Assembly (NCBI GenBank): GCA_035760645.1
Contig: DASTSO010000099.1
Coordinates: 1 to 64,000, forward strand
DNA: 64,000 nucleotides
Source of the DNA: DASSTY01 sp035760645
GTDB taxonomy: Bacteria > Gemmatimonadota > Gemmatimonadetes > Gemmatimonadales > GWC2-71-9
Direction of reading: 5' to 3'
This document shows, one piece after another, positions 17,165 to 25,648 of the stretch. Both the position numbers and the translations under genes were made by a program. Under the pieces are notes generated by a model. That model had not been told where the DNA came from. It was given only the letters and a program-made list of their open reading frames with translations, and searched no databases. Position 1 is the stretch's first letter; each line of letters starts with the position of its first letter.

Positions 17165-19195
17165 ATGACGAGTCCCCTCGGGACGGCTGACTTCTTCGCG
17201 CTCGAGGCCGGCGACTATCTCGACCGTCTGGAGACGCTCGTCACCCGCCCCGACGGTCCGGACCCGGTCGAGCTGGTGCGAACCGCGCGCGGGCTCCGCG
17301 GCTCGGCCCTCATGGCCAACCAGCCGCAGATCGCCCGGGCCGCGGCGGGGCTCGAGGCGCTCGCACGCGCCTTCCGCGAGGACCGGCGTCCGTGGGATGC
17401 GGCGACCCGCGAGCAGTCGGCGCAGGCGGTCGAGGAGTTCCGTCTCCTCGTGCGCCGGAGCCGGGAGTGGACCGACGCCGAGACCCAGCGCGCGACCCGG
17501 CTCGCCGGCGCGCTCGAGGACCTCGCCGGCGGCGCCCTGGGCGAGCGCGGCTGGACGCCGCGCGCGCGGCCCGGCGAGCTCAACCCCGGGGTGCGCGCCT
17601 TCGTCGCGCGCGAGGGGGCGCTCATCGCGAGCGCGCTCGACCGCGCCGCCCGCGCCTTCGATGCCGACCCCGCGAACCGCGAGCCGCTCCACGTCGTGCT
17701 CCGGCGGATGCAGTCGCTGCGGGGGCTCGCCGAGCTGTCGGACCTGTCCCCGCTGCCCGAGATCCTCGACGGGCTCGAGCTCGCCATGGGCGACCTCACC
17801 CGGCTCTTCGCCCCCCCGCCCGGCGTCGCCCGGGTGCTCGACGCCGGCGCGCAGGCGCTCACGCGGGTCTCGCGCGACGTGGCCGACGACGGCCGCCCGA
17901 CGCCGGACACCGAGGAGGCGCGCCGCTTCACCGACCTGCTGCTGCGCGCCTTCGCGGCCGAGCGCGACGTGGTGCCGGTCGAGTCGCTGCTCGTCGCGGG
18001 GGATCCCGACGCGATGCGCAGCCCGACGCAGCCGCCCTTCACCGCGCCGGCCCCGCTGGGCCCGCTCGAGCTCGTGAGCCACGGCGAGCACCTCGCGCAG
18101 ACCGCCGCGGGGCTCGAGGATGCGCGCTCCCAGACCGAGCGCGACCTCCGGCTCTACGGCCTCGTCGCCGCGCTCCGCACACTCGCCACGGCGGCGCCCG
18201 CGTCGGTGGCCGCGGGCGCGGGCGCGTTCGCCGACGCCGCGCGCACCGCCATCGCGAGCGGCGCCGCGGCGGCCGACCCGGCGGGCTTCGCCGCCGTCCT
18301 GCGCGAGGCGGGCACGCTGCTGCACGGCGCCGCCGAGCCCGGGCGGCTCGGCACGCTCGGCGACGCGCTCGCCGCCCTCGCGACGCGGCTCCGCGGCGCG
18401 GCCGCCGCCGCGCCGGCGGCGGAATCGGCCCTTGAGACGCTCGTCGAGAGACCCGTCGCGCCCCCGCTCGCCACCGCGGTCGAGGAGCCGATCGCAGCCC
18501 CGCTCGCCGTGCCCGTCGAGCCGGCCGATGGGGTGGTCGCGATCGAGGCGCTCGCGCTCGAGGGCGAGCCGCTCATCGTCCGCCGGGGCGACCCGGCTGC
18601 CGCCGAGCTCGCCACCTCTCCCGTCGTGCCGATCGAGGCGCTCGCGCCCGACGGCGCCGAGCCGCCGATCGTGCCGATCGAGGCGCTCGCCCCGGACACG
18701 CTCGCCCCCGAGGCGGTCGCCCCTGAGGTGGTCGCGGCCGTGCCGGTGACGCCGCCCGACGCGGTGCCCGAGCCGGCGGCGCAGCCCGCGCTCACCCCGT
18801 TCGAGGCGAGCTTCGCCACCTACGCCCTCCTCGTGCGCGAGCGCGGGCTCGGCGAGCCGTCGCTGCGCGCACTCGTGGCCCCCGCGACCGGGGTGCCGGT
18901 GCGCGAGTCCTATCTCGAGCCCGCCACCGTGCCGGGCGTGGTCGAGCCGGAACCGGAGCCGGAACCGGAGCCGGCGGCCGCGCCGGAGCCGGTCGCCCCG
19001 ACGCTCGAGCCCGCGATCGTGGATATCGGCGCCCTCTGCTACCGCGGCCGGGCGGCGCTCGAGCGCGCCCGTGAAGTGCGCGACGCGCTCGCCGCCCGGC
19101 TCGCCGGCGACGGCGTCGCGCCCGCCGACGCCGCCGTCCGCCCGCTCCTCGACGAGCTCCTCGACCTCGTCCCCCTCGCGCTCGACGACGCGTGA
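17165..19195 (+). CDS. Large protein with two Hpt-like but histidine-lacking segments
   Basis: 676 residues, with no signal peptide. Near the N-terminus ARGLRGSA (about 41-48) aligns with the AHTLKGSA phosphotransfer motif of Hpt domains, but arginine replaces the phospho-accepting histidine. A second segment, MQSLRGLAEL (about 182-191), matches in the same way with Gln where His should be. The middle is helical. Residues about 430-560 are low-complexity Pro/Glu/Ala/Val with repeated PIEALAPD and a PEPEPEPE tract. A short helical C-terminus follows. This suggests a CheA/Hpt-derived scaffold that no longer carries phosphate (inference). Its stop overlaps the flippase-like gene by 4 bases. Confidence 0.72.
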   Translation: MTSPLGTADFFALEAGDYLDRLETLVTRPDGPDPVELVRTARGLRGSALMANQPQIARAAAGLEALARAFREDRRPWDAATREQSAQAVEEFRLLVRRSREWTDAETQRATRLAGALEDLAGGALGERGWTPRARPGELNPGVRAFVAREGALIASALDRAARAFDADPANREPLHVVLRRMQSLRGLAELSDLSPLPEILDGLELAMGDLTRLFAPPPGVARVLDAGAQALTRVSRDVADDGRPTPDTEEARRFTDLLLRAFAAERDVVPVESLLVAGDPDAMRSPTQPPFTAPAPLGPLELVSHGEHLAQTAAGLEDARSQTERDLRLYGLVAALRTLATAAPASVAAGAGAFADAARTAIASGAAAADPAGFAAVLREAGTLLHGAAEPGRLGTLGDALAALATRLRGAAAAAPAAESALETLVERPVAPPLATAVEEPIAAPLAVPVEPADGVVAIEALALEGEPLIVRRGDPAAAELATSPVVPIEALAPDGAEPPIVPIEALAPDTLAPEAVAPEVVAAVPVTPPDAVPEPAAQPALTPFEASFATYALLVRERGLGEPSLRALVAPATGVPVRESYLEPATVPGVVEPEPEPEPEPAAAPEPVAPTLEPAIVDIGALCYRGRAALERAREVRDALAARLAGDGVAPADAAVRPLLDELLDLVPLALDDA

Positions 19196-20373
19196 CCCCG
19201 ACGTCTCCCGATACCATCACCGCCATGCCGCCCGCGCCCTCGCGCGGGCGGCGGCTCGTCGCGTCGTTCGTCGGCGTCGGCGTCTCGCTCGCGCTCCTGG
19301 TGTGGGCCTTCCGCGGCGTGCAGCTGCACGAGTTCCTGGGCTACGTCGCCGGCGCGCACCCGGGCTGGCTCCTGGCCGCCGTCGCCGTCGCGACGTTCTG
19401 CTTCGTGGTGCGCGCGCTGCGCTGGCGCCTCCTGCTGCGCCGCGACGACGGTGGGCCGGTCGCCTGGGGCCCGCTCTGGCACGCGACGGCGATCGGCTTC
19501 ATGGCGAACAACGTCCTCCCGCTCCGCGCGGGCGAGGTGCTGCGCTGCGTCGCGGTGAGCCGGCTGGGGGGCACCCGCCTCAGCGCCGCCTTGAGCTCGA
19601 TCGCGGTGGAGCGGATCTTCGACGGGCTCGCCGTCGTGCTCCTGCTCGCCGTGGCCCTCTTCTCGCCCGGGCTCTCGCCGAACGTCACGGTCGGCGGCGT
19701 CTCGGTCTCGCACGCCGCCACCGGCGCCGGCATCGTCTGCCTCGTCGCGCTCGCGCTCGCCGGCGCCGTGGTCGCCTGGCCGCTCGCGGCGGAGCGCGTG
19801 GTGCGGCGGCTGGTGCCCGCGCGCGGGCTCGCCGACCGGCTCGTCGCCCTCATCGACGGCGTGCGGCACGGGCTCGCGGTGCTGCGCTCACCGGGACGGC
19901 TCCTCGCCGTCCTCGCCTGGTCGCTCGCGCACTGGCTCCTCAACGGGCTCGCGTTCTACCTCGCCTTCCTCGCCTTCGACCTGCAGGTCGGGCATCCGGT
20001 GAACTTCGCCGCGGCGCTCCTCGTGCAGGGGCTCCTGATCTTCGGCATCGCGGCGCCGAGCACGCCGGGCTACGCCGGCGTCTTCGAGGCGGTCATCGTC
20101 GCGGCGCTCGCGCTCTACGGCGTCGGCAACGGGCCCGCCTCCGCCTACGCCGTGACGTACCACCTCACGACGTTCGTGCCGATCACGCTGCTGGGCCTCT
20201 GGTCGGTGGCCCGGATGCCCGGCGGACTGCGCGACCTGAGCCGCGCGGGCGAAAGGGCCGCGGCGGCGACCGCGACCCCGGCGGAGCCCGCGACGGATTC
20301 CACGACGGATTCCGCGGCGGATTCCGCGGCGGATTCCGCGGCGGGCGCCGCGGCGACGCCGGCGCGCGGATGA
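19192..20373 (+). CDS. Flippase-like / lysylphosphatidylglycerol synthase-type membrane protein
   Basis: 393 residues. It is an integral inner-membrane protein with about eight hydrophobic segments, in the pattern of UPF0104/AglD-type flippase-like domains. Conserved features are ALRWRLLLR after the second helix, ATAIGFMANNVLPLRAGEVLR, SSIAVERIFDGL, and a late FGIAAPSTPGYAGVFEA. Related proteins move or modify lipids or lipid-linked sugars; the substrate here is unknown. The GTG start overlaps the preceding stop (GTGA). A longer first ATG is absent, but an internal ATG 11 codons in is possible. The C-terminal tail contains a 12-base tandem repeat giving TDSA/ADSA units. Confidence 0.88.
   Translation: MTPTSPDTITAMPPAPSRGRRLVASFVGVGVSLALLVWAFRGVQLHEFLGYVAGAHPGWLLAAVAVATFCFVVRALRWRLLLRRDDGGPVAWGPLWHATAIGFMANNVLPLRAGEVLRCVAVSRLGGTRLSAALSSIAVERIFDGLAVVLLLAVALFSPGLSPNVTVGGVSVSHAATGAGIVCLVALALAGAVVAWPLAAERVVRRLVPARGLADRLVALIDGVRHGLAVLRSPGRLLAVLAWSLAHWLLNGLAFYLAFLAFDLQVGHPVNFAAALLVQGLLIFGIAAPSTPGYAGVFEAVIVAALALYGVGNGPASAYAVTYHLTTFVPITLLGLWSVARMPGGLRDLSRAGERAAAATATPAEPATDSTTDSAADSAADSAAGAAATPARG
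20292..20339 (+). repeat. 12-bp tandem repeat in the flippase-like gene tail
   Basis: Four adjacent copies of a GGCGGATTCCGC-like unit encode alternating Asp-Ser pairs in a disordered C-terminus. The copies differ by only 1-2 bases, so repeat number is likely to vary between strains. Confidence 0.75.
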
Positions 20374-20386
20374 GCGCGGGGGCGGC

Positions 20387-21283
20387 ATGAGCGACGCCGT
20401 CACGCTCCGCGCGCACGCGAAGCTCAACCTCTTCCTCCGCGTCCTCGCGCGCGAGGCGGACGGCTACCACGGCCTCGAGACGCTCTTCTGCCTGGTGAGT
20501 CTCGCCGACGAGCTCACCGCCGAGCGGCGCGAGGGCCGCGGCTTGACGCTCGAGGTGACGGGCGCCGACACCGGCGCCGAGGCGGACAACCTCGCCGTGC
20601 GCGCGGCGAAGCTGGTGCTCGACGGCACCGGCCACCGCTTCGGCGTGCATCTCCGGCTCACCAAGCGGATCCCCGTGCAGGCCGGTCTCGGCGGCGGCTC
20701 GAGCGACGCGGCCGCGGCGCTCCACGCCGTCAACGCGCTCGCCAATCACGCGGTCCCCCGCCACGAGCTGCTGCAGTACGGTGCCCGCCTCGGCGCCGAC
20801 GTGCCCTTCTTCGTGAGCGGCGCCCCGCTCGCGCTCGCCTGGGGCCACGGCGAGCGGCTGCTGCGGCTGCCGCCGCTCCCGGCCGCGCCCGCGCTCCTGC
20901 TCACCCCCCGCGTCGCCGTCGGCACGGCGGAGGCCTACGGCTGGGTCTCCGAGGCCCGAGGCGCGACGGCGCGCCGCGGCGGGCTCGCGCTCGACCTCGA
21001 CGCGCTCTCCACCTGGGGCGACGTCGCCCGGATGGGGGGCAACGATTTCGAGTCCCCCGTCTTCGGCCGCCTCGCCGAGGTGCGCGCCGCCTTCGAGGCG
21101 CTGGCCGGCACCCATCCTCTGCTCTGCCGCATGAGCGGCTCGGGCTCCACGCTGTTCGCCGTCTACCGCACCGCGCGCGACCGCGACGACGCGAAGCTGA
21201 TGCTCGGCCGCAAGTACGGCACGACGACCGCGGTCGAGACCCTCGCCACCGCCGCGCCGGGACCGGTCACCTCCCCGGCCTGA
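20387..21283 (+). CDS. ispE: 4-diphosphocytidyl-2-C-methyl-D-erythritol kinase
   Basis: This 298-residue GHMP-family kinase phosphorylates CDP-methylerythritol in the MEP isoprenoid pathway. Motifs are AHAKLNLFLRVLARE and DGYHGLETLF at the N-terminus, the ATP-binding PVQAGLGGGSSDAAAAL, GADVPFFVSG, and the C-terminal CRMSGSGSTLFAVY glycine loop. The length is normal. It starts 13 bases after the flippase-like gene and is probably cotranscribed. Like pdxJ nearby, it belongs to a DXP-consuming pathway. Confidence 0.96.
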   Translation: MSDAVTLRAHAKLNLFLRVLAREADGYHGLETLFCLVSLADELTAERREGRGLTLEVTGADTGAEADNLAVRAAKLVLDGTGHRFGVHLRLTKRIPVQAGLGGGSSDAAAALHAVNALANHAVPRHELLQYGARLGADVPFFVSGAPLALAWGHGERLLRLPPLPAAPALLLTPRVAVGTAEAYGWVSEARGATARRGGLALDLDALSTWGDVARMGGNDFESPVFGRLAEVRAAFEALAGTHPLLCRMSGSGSTLFAVYRTARDRDDAKLMLGRKYGTTTAVETLATAAPGPVTSPA

Positions 21284-21627
21284 GGCGGCCCGCCTCCCTC
21301 CGCCCCGCTTCCCGGCGCCGACGAGCCGCCCCCCCGACGAGCCGCCCACCCGACGAGCCGCCCACCCGACAATCGGTCGGCTGCGTGTCATTCGATTGAG
21401 AGGACCGGCGACGCAGGTCCGTCGTCGTCGCGACGGTCCGCTACGCCTGTTCCGAACGACACCCGATCCGCCGGACGGCTCGGCCTCCGGCGCGCACCCC
21501 GAGGGTAGTCAGCGCGCACCATCCAGACGACTCACGCGCCACGCCGTGCTGCCGCGTCGTCTCGCCGGCCTCCGCTCCCGAGCAACGCCCCGCCCGACGC
21601 GACGTGTCCCGACTCATGGGAGGCGTC
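21284..21627. other. Intergenic region upstream of the cytochrome-porin gene
   Basis: 344 bases without a convincing gene. It contains a 16-base tandem repeat (21320-21367), then less repetitive sequence with no clear sigma-70 promoter. Open frames crossing it continue out of frame into the next gene and are not coding-like. It should contain the promoter and control sites of the respiratory cluster. Confidence 0.6.
21320..21367. repeat. Three 16-bp tandem repeats upstream of the respiratory cluster
   Basis: Three adjacent GACGAGCCGCCCACCC units, the first with one C for A difference, followed by a partial GAC. They lie about 260-310 bases upstream of the cytochrome-porin start and could be regulatory sites or simple slippage repeats. 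Confidence 0.8.
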
Positions 21628-23142
21628 ATGCTCGACCGGCCGTTTCAGCACCCGCACCGCCGCCTGGGGCCGCGCGCTCTGGGTCTGGGCCTCGGCCTCG
21701 CCCTCGCCGCCGCCCCCGTCGCCCCCGCCGCGGGCGCGCCCGCGCCGCTCTCCGGGGGCCGCCCGGATTACGCGTCCTACATCCGCAGCCGGCCGAACAC
21801 GGTCGTGGTCTACGACGGCCGCGTCTGGGTGCGGCACGCGCACTCGGCCATCCCGGCCTTCGCCCGCAAGTACGGCCTGGCCTGCTCCGCCTGCCATACC
21901 GCCTGGCCCGAGCTCAACGCCTTCGGCCAGCGCTTCAAGGACAACGGCTACCAGCTCGGCAACGACCGCGACTCGCCCATCTGGCAGGCGCCGGCCTACT
22001 GGCCCATCGCCGTGCGCACCACGCCCCAGTGGCGCCTGGAGCGCACCACGCACCAGCCGATCGACCTGGTGCCGGGCGACACCGCCGGCGGGGTCGCCGA
22101 GGGAACGGTCACGCAGTCGGGGTTCGACATCTCGGGCGCCGACCTCCTCCTGCTCGGCACGCTCTACCGGAACATCACCTTCGGCTTCGTCCCGACGATC
22201 GACGCCGACGGCACGGTCGGCATCGAGGCGGCGTTCGTCCGGCTCGACAACCTGCTGAAGTCGAGCTGGGCCAACCTGAAGCTGGGCAAGTTCGAGCTGG
22301 ACAATCTCCTCTCCGAGAAGCGGATCGTCACCCTCTCCGGCAACGGCGGCCTCTACCAGAGCTATCACTTCGTCCCGATCGGCGATGCGACCACCTTCGG
22401 CCTCGGCGACAATCAGATCGGCGCCGAGCTGATGGGCCACTCGGCCAACAGCTACAGCCGCTACAGCCTCGCCGTCCTCACCAACACCAGCGGCGAGCCG
22501 GGGCTGACGGCCAGCGGCGCCTACGACGGCATGCTCACGCTGAGCCAGGCCGTGGACGCGGGCCGCCTCGGCATCGAGCGGCTCGGGGTGTTCGGCTACG
22601 TCGGCCAGCGGCCCACGACCTTCACCACCGCCGGCGGCGAGCCGGTCCCCGGCACCGGCACCAACCACAAGCGCTTCTATCGGATCGGCGCAGTGGGCGA
22701 CTTCTTCCTCGGCAACCTCGAGTTCCTGCCGTTCTACGTGCATGCCTCGGACGACAAGTACCTCGCCACCGGCACCCCGGTCGGCGCGCCGCTCCCGACC
22801 GGGGCCCAGAGCCCGATCTGGAATGGTGCGCTTCTCGAGACGCACTTCTATGTCGGCACCCAGCTGCTGCTGATCCAGCGCAGCGAGATCGTGCGCATGG
22901 CCCGCCAGGCGCTCCCCGACACGCCGAAGTCGCTGGGCAACGTCGACGCCTTCACGTTCGGGGTCCGCGGGTACCCGATCATGTTCAGCCGGGCCGGGCT
23001 CGCCGCGACCGCCGAGGTCGCGTTCAGCAAGACCGTCGGCGGGGTGCCGCTGAGCGGAGACGGCGTGGGGCTGCCGCCCCTCGCGCCGGACACCGACGTG
23101 TGGAGCACCAGCGTGCTGGTCGCGTTCGATTTCGCCTTCTGA
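21628..23142 (+). CDS. Fused monohaem cytochrome c-porin, Cyc2-like
   Basis: About 504 residues. After a signal peptide, PAFARKYGLACSACHTAWPEL holds a single CXXCH haem site, followed by FGQRFKDNGYQLG. The rest (about 400 residues) has the alternating polar/aromatic strands of an outer-membrane beta-barrel and ends VLVAFDFAF, an aromatic-terminated signature read by the BAM machine. One N-terminal haem plus a porin is the architecture of Cyc2, the outer-membrane Fe(II) oxidase of iron oxidisers. Homology is judged by eye only. The ATG at 21628 has GGGAGG close upstream; GTG at 21604 is an alternative. It heads a cluster with cytochromes and an oxidase. Confidence 0.78.
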   Translation: MLDRPFQHPHRRLGPRALGLGLGLALAAAPVAPAAGAPAPLSGGRPDYASYIRSRPNTVVVYDGRVWVRHAHSAIPAFARKYGLACSACHTAWPELNAFGQRFKDNGYQLGNDRDSPIWQAPAYWPIAVRTTPQWRLERTTHQPIDLVPGDTAGGVAEGTVTQSGFDISGADLLLLGTLYRNITFGFVPTIDADGTVGIEAAFVRLDNLLKSSWANLKLGKFELDNLLSEKRIVTLSGNGGLYQSYHFVPIGDATTFGLGDNQIGAELMGHSANSYSRYSLAVLTNTSGEPGLTASGAYDGMLTLSQAVDAGRLGIERLGVFGYVGQRPTTFTTAGGEPVPGTGTNHKRFYRIGAVGDFFLGNLEFLPFYVHASDDKYLATGTPVGAPLPTGAQSPIWNGALLETHFYVGTQLLLIQRSEIVRMARQALPDTPKSLGNVDAFTFGVRGYPIMFSRAGLAATAEVAFSKTVGGVPLSGDGVGLPPLAPDTDVWSTSVLVAFDFAF

Positions 23143-23158
23143 CGAACGGAGGGCCCAG

Positions 23159-24019
23159 ATGTGCCAGAGGAGAACGAAGGTTTCGGCGCTCGGCTCCGCG
23201 GCCGCCCTGGTCCTGCTGCTGCTGGCGGCCGGCGGCGGCCGCCCCGCCGCGGCCCAGGAGACCCGGGTGGACGGCATGCGGGGCAACGCGCACGCGGGCG
23301 CAGCGGCCTACCGGCGCTACTGCATCGGCTGCCACGGCCCGGCGGGCGACGGCAACGGGGAGAACGCCCAGTGGATCGAGCCCAAGCCCCGCGACTTCAC
23401 CGCCGCCACGTTCAAGTGCCGCTCGACGCCGACCGGCGCGCTGCCCACCGACGAGGATCTCTACCACTCGGTCTCGCGCGGCTTCGTGACGACGAACATG
23501 CCGCCGTGGCTGCCGCTGCCGCGCCAGACCCGGGTCGATCTCGTCGCCTACATCAAGACCTTCTCGCCGCGCTGGGCGAGTCCCGGGGCGCGCACCCCGC
23601 TCGCCATTCCGCCCGAGACGCCCGTGACGGTGGAGAGCATTCTCCGCGGCCGGGCGCTCTTCCAGAAGATGGACTGCTGGAAGTGCCACGGCACGACCGG
23701 GCACGGCGACGGCCCGTCCGCCTCCAGTCTGACCGACAGCAAGGACAACCCGATCCGGCCCTACAACTTCTCGACCGGAACGCGCTTCAAGTGCGGGGAG
23801 ACCAACCAGGATCTCTACCGCATCTTCATGACCGGCGTCGACGGCACGCCGATGCCGTCGTTCGCCGACAACCTGCGGCCGGCGGAGGCGTGGGACCTGG
23901 TGCACTTCCTCCGCACCATGCAACGACTTCCCACCCCCGAGGCCAGGCTCTGGCAGGCGTGGCTTCCCGCGCACGCGCGGGAGCTCCCGCCCCTCGGCCC
24001 CGACCAGAGCGGCCAGTAG
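23159..24019 (+). CDS. Dihaem periplasmic cytochrome c
   Basis: 286 residues. A signal peptide (about 1-32) is followed by two class I cytochrome c domains with CIGCH (C55-H59) and CWKCH (C173-H177). Candidate axial methionines lie in TTNMPPW and GTPMPSF. Each domain has the usual CHGPAGDGNG or CHGTTGHGDG turn. It likely shuttles electrons in the periplasm, and its position right after the cytochrome-porin and before the oxidase suggests it links the two (inference). The ATG is 16 bases after the upstream stop with GGAGGG just before it. Confidence 0.93.
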   Translation: MCQRRTKVSALGSAAALVLLLLAAGGGRPAAAQETRVDGMRGNAHAGAAAYRRYCIGCHGPAGDGNGENAQWIEPKPRDFTAATFKCRSTPTGALPTDEDLYHSVSRGFVTTNMPPWLPLPRQTRVDLVAYIKTFSPRWASPGARTPLAIPPETPVTVESILRGRALFQKMDCWKCHGTTGHGDGPSASSLTDSKDNPIRPYNFSTGTRFKCGETNQDLYRIFMTGVDGTPMPSFADNLRPAEAWDLVHFLRTMQRLPTPEARLWQAWLPAHARELPPLGPDQSGQ

Positions 24020-24064
24020 CCCCGCTCGCTTCCCGTCTCGCGCAGTTCGCGCAGGGGTGTTCCG

Positions 24065-24796
24065 ATGCGTATTCGCTCCCTCCAGTTCCCGCTCCTCGCC
24101 TCCGCGCTGGTCGTCGTCGGAGGGGTCGCCCTCACCGGCGCCTCGCGCCCGGCCCCGGCAGCGGGCTCCGTCAGTGGCACCGTCACCTTCACCGGCACAC
24201 CGCCGAAGATGCGTCCGATCGACATGGCCAAGGAGCCGGCCTGCGCGAAGGAGCACGCCACGCCGATCATGGTCGAGAACGTCGTGACCGGCCCCGGCAA
24301 CGCGGTCGAGAACGTCGTCGTCTACGTCTCGGCCGGCGGCGCGGCCGGCGCCGCCGCGACGACGCCCGTGCGCTACGACCAGAAGGGCTGCCAGTATCTG
24401 CCGCACGTGGCCGTGATGCAGGCGGGCCAGCCGCTGACGATCTACAACGACGATCCGATCTCGCACAACATCCACCCGATGCCGAAGGCGAACCCGGAGT
24501 GGAACAAGTCGCAGCCGACGGGGAGTCCGCCGATCCGGACCGCGTACGCGAAGCCCGAGTTCATCCCGGTCAAGTGCAACATCCATCCCTGGATGCACGG
24601 CTACTTCGCGGTCCTGCCCACCTCGCACTCCGCCCTGACCGGGAACGACGGGAAGTTCGAGCTGACCGGCCTCGCGCCGGGCAAGTACACCATCACCGCC
24701 TGGCACGAGAAGTTCGGCACCCAGAGCCAGGAGGTGACCGTCACGGGCACCAAGGCCGCGACGGCGGACTTCGTCTTCAAGGCCCTGCCGTACTGA
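24065..24796 (+). CDS. Exported cupredoxin-like protein with carboxypeptidase-regulatory-like fold
   Basis: 243 residues with a signal peptide (about 1-33). The mature part begins GSVSGTVTFTGTPPKMRPI. Two blocks look like type I copper ligands: NDDPISHNIHPMP, and VKCNIHPWMHGYFAV, which offers Cys, His and Met. The C-terminus FELTGLAPGKYTITAWHEKFG is typical of a carboxypeptidase regulatory-like beta domain. Such proteins are often labelled plastocyanin-like or methylamine-utilisation-like. It may carry electrons or help load copper into the oxidase downstream; either is inference. It sits between the dihaem cytochrome and oxidase subunit II. Confidence 0.82.
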   Translation: MRIRSLQFPLLASALVVVGGVALTGASRPAPAAGSVSGTVTFTGTPPKMRPIDMAKEPACAKEHATPIMVENVVTGPGNAVENVVVYVSAGGAAGAAATTPVRYDQKGCQYLPHVAVMQAGQPLTIYNDDPISHNIHPMPKANPEWNKSQPTGSPPIRTAYAKPEFIPVKCNIHPWMHGYFAVLPTSHSALTGNDGKFELTGLAPGKYTITAWHEKFGTQSQEVTVTGTKAATADFVFKALPY

Positions 24797-24833
24797 CCCC
24801 GGCGGGTCGCGGCGCGCGAAGGGCGGACGCAAC

Positions 24834-25634
24834 GTGGGCAAACTGTTCGCAGTCCTGGTGGCGCTGATCACCCTGGTCTCGACGGGGATCTTCGTCGCGC
24901 GCATCTGGTGGCCGCCGCCGGACATCTCGACCCTCGGCATCGGCATCGACCGCCAGCTCACCGAGACGATGGTCGCGGCCGGGGTCCTGTTCGTCGCCGC
25001 GCAGCTCACGCTCGCGGTCTTCGCCTGGCGCTACGGCGGGCGCAGCGCCGCGCACCCGATCCGCGTCTTCCCCGGCGGCGCCGCCCCGATGGTGGGCTTC
25101 GCCGTCGTGCTCGTCGGCCTCGAGATCGCCGTGCTGACGCTGATCGGCACCCGGGTCTGGAGCCGGATCTTTCTCACGCCGCCCGCGCCGAACGCGCTCG
25201 CGATCGACGTCCAGGCCGAGCAGTTCGCCTACTGCTTCCGCTATCCGGGGCCGGACGGGAAGCTCGGCGCGGTCCACCCGGAGTTGATGGACGAGGGCAG
25301 CGGCAACTTCTTCGGCCTCGACCCCGCGAACGACACCGCCGCGCGCGACGACATCATCTCCGCCACGCTCGAGGTGCCCGTCGGCCGGCCGATCCTGCTG
25401 ACGCTGCACGCCAAGGACGTGGGGCACTCCTTCTACGTCCCCGATCTGCGCCTCCAGCAGGACTTCGTGCCGGGACTGACGATTCCCCTCCACTTCACCG
25501 CGACCCGCGCGACGAAGCGGGAGATCGTCTGCACCCAGCTCTGCGGTCTCGGGCACTACAACATGCGGGCCTATCTCGAAGTCCTCCCGCCCGACCGCTT
25601 CGCGCAGTGGCTCAAGGAGCAGAGCCCGGAGTAG
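24834..25634 (+). CDS. coxB: Cytochrome c oxidase subunit II (CuA)
   Basis: 266 residues. Two or three N-terminal hydrophobic helices (about 4-20, 44-63, 85-105) anchor a periplasmic cupredoxin domain. The dinuclear CuA site is complete: His in VGHSFYVPDLR, then IVCTQLCGLGHYNMRAYL providing two Cys, His and Met. Gln replaces the more common Glu between the cysteines. There is no fused cytochrome c domain, so the electron donor must be separate, plausibly the dihaem cytochrome or the cupredoxin-like protein upstream. The start is GTG. Subunit I follows after 14 bases. Confidence 0.95.
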   Translation: MGKLFAVLVALITLVSTGIFVARIWWPPPDISTLGIGIDRQLTETMVAAGVLFVAAQLTLAVFAWRYGGRSAAHPIRVFPGGAAPMVGFAVVLVGLEIAVLTLIGTRVWSRIFLTPPAPNALAIDVQAEQFAYCFRYPGPDGKLGAVHPELMDEGSGNFFGLDPANDTAARDDIISATLEVPVGRPILLTLHAKDVGHSFYVPDLRLQQDFVPGLTIPLHFTATRATKREIVCTQLCGLGHYNMRAYLEVLPPDRFAQWLKEQSPE

Positions 25635-25648
25635 CAGGAGCGCGCCCC

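Noticed and set aside
21628..23142. Firm statement that the organism oxidises Fe(II)
   Set aside because: Architecture and context suggest it, but single-haem porin fusions may accept other donors and no tree or assay is available here.
21396..23489. A 697-codon frame overlapping the cytochrome-porin gene
   Set aside because: It is out of frame with two clear cytochrome genes and its product is arginine-rich without motifs.
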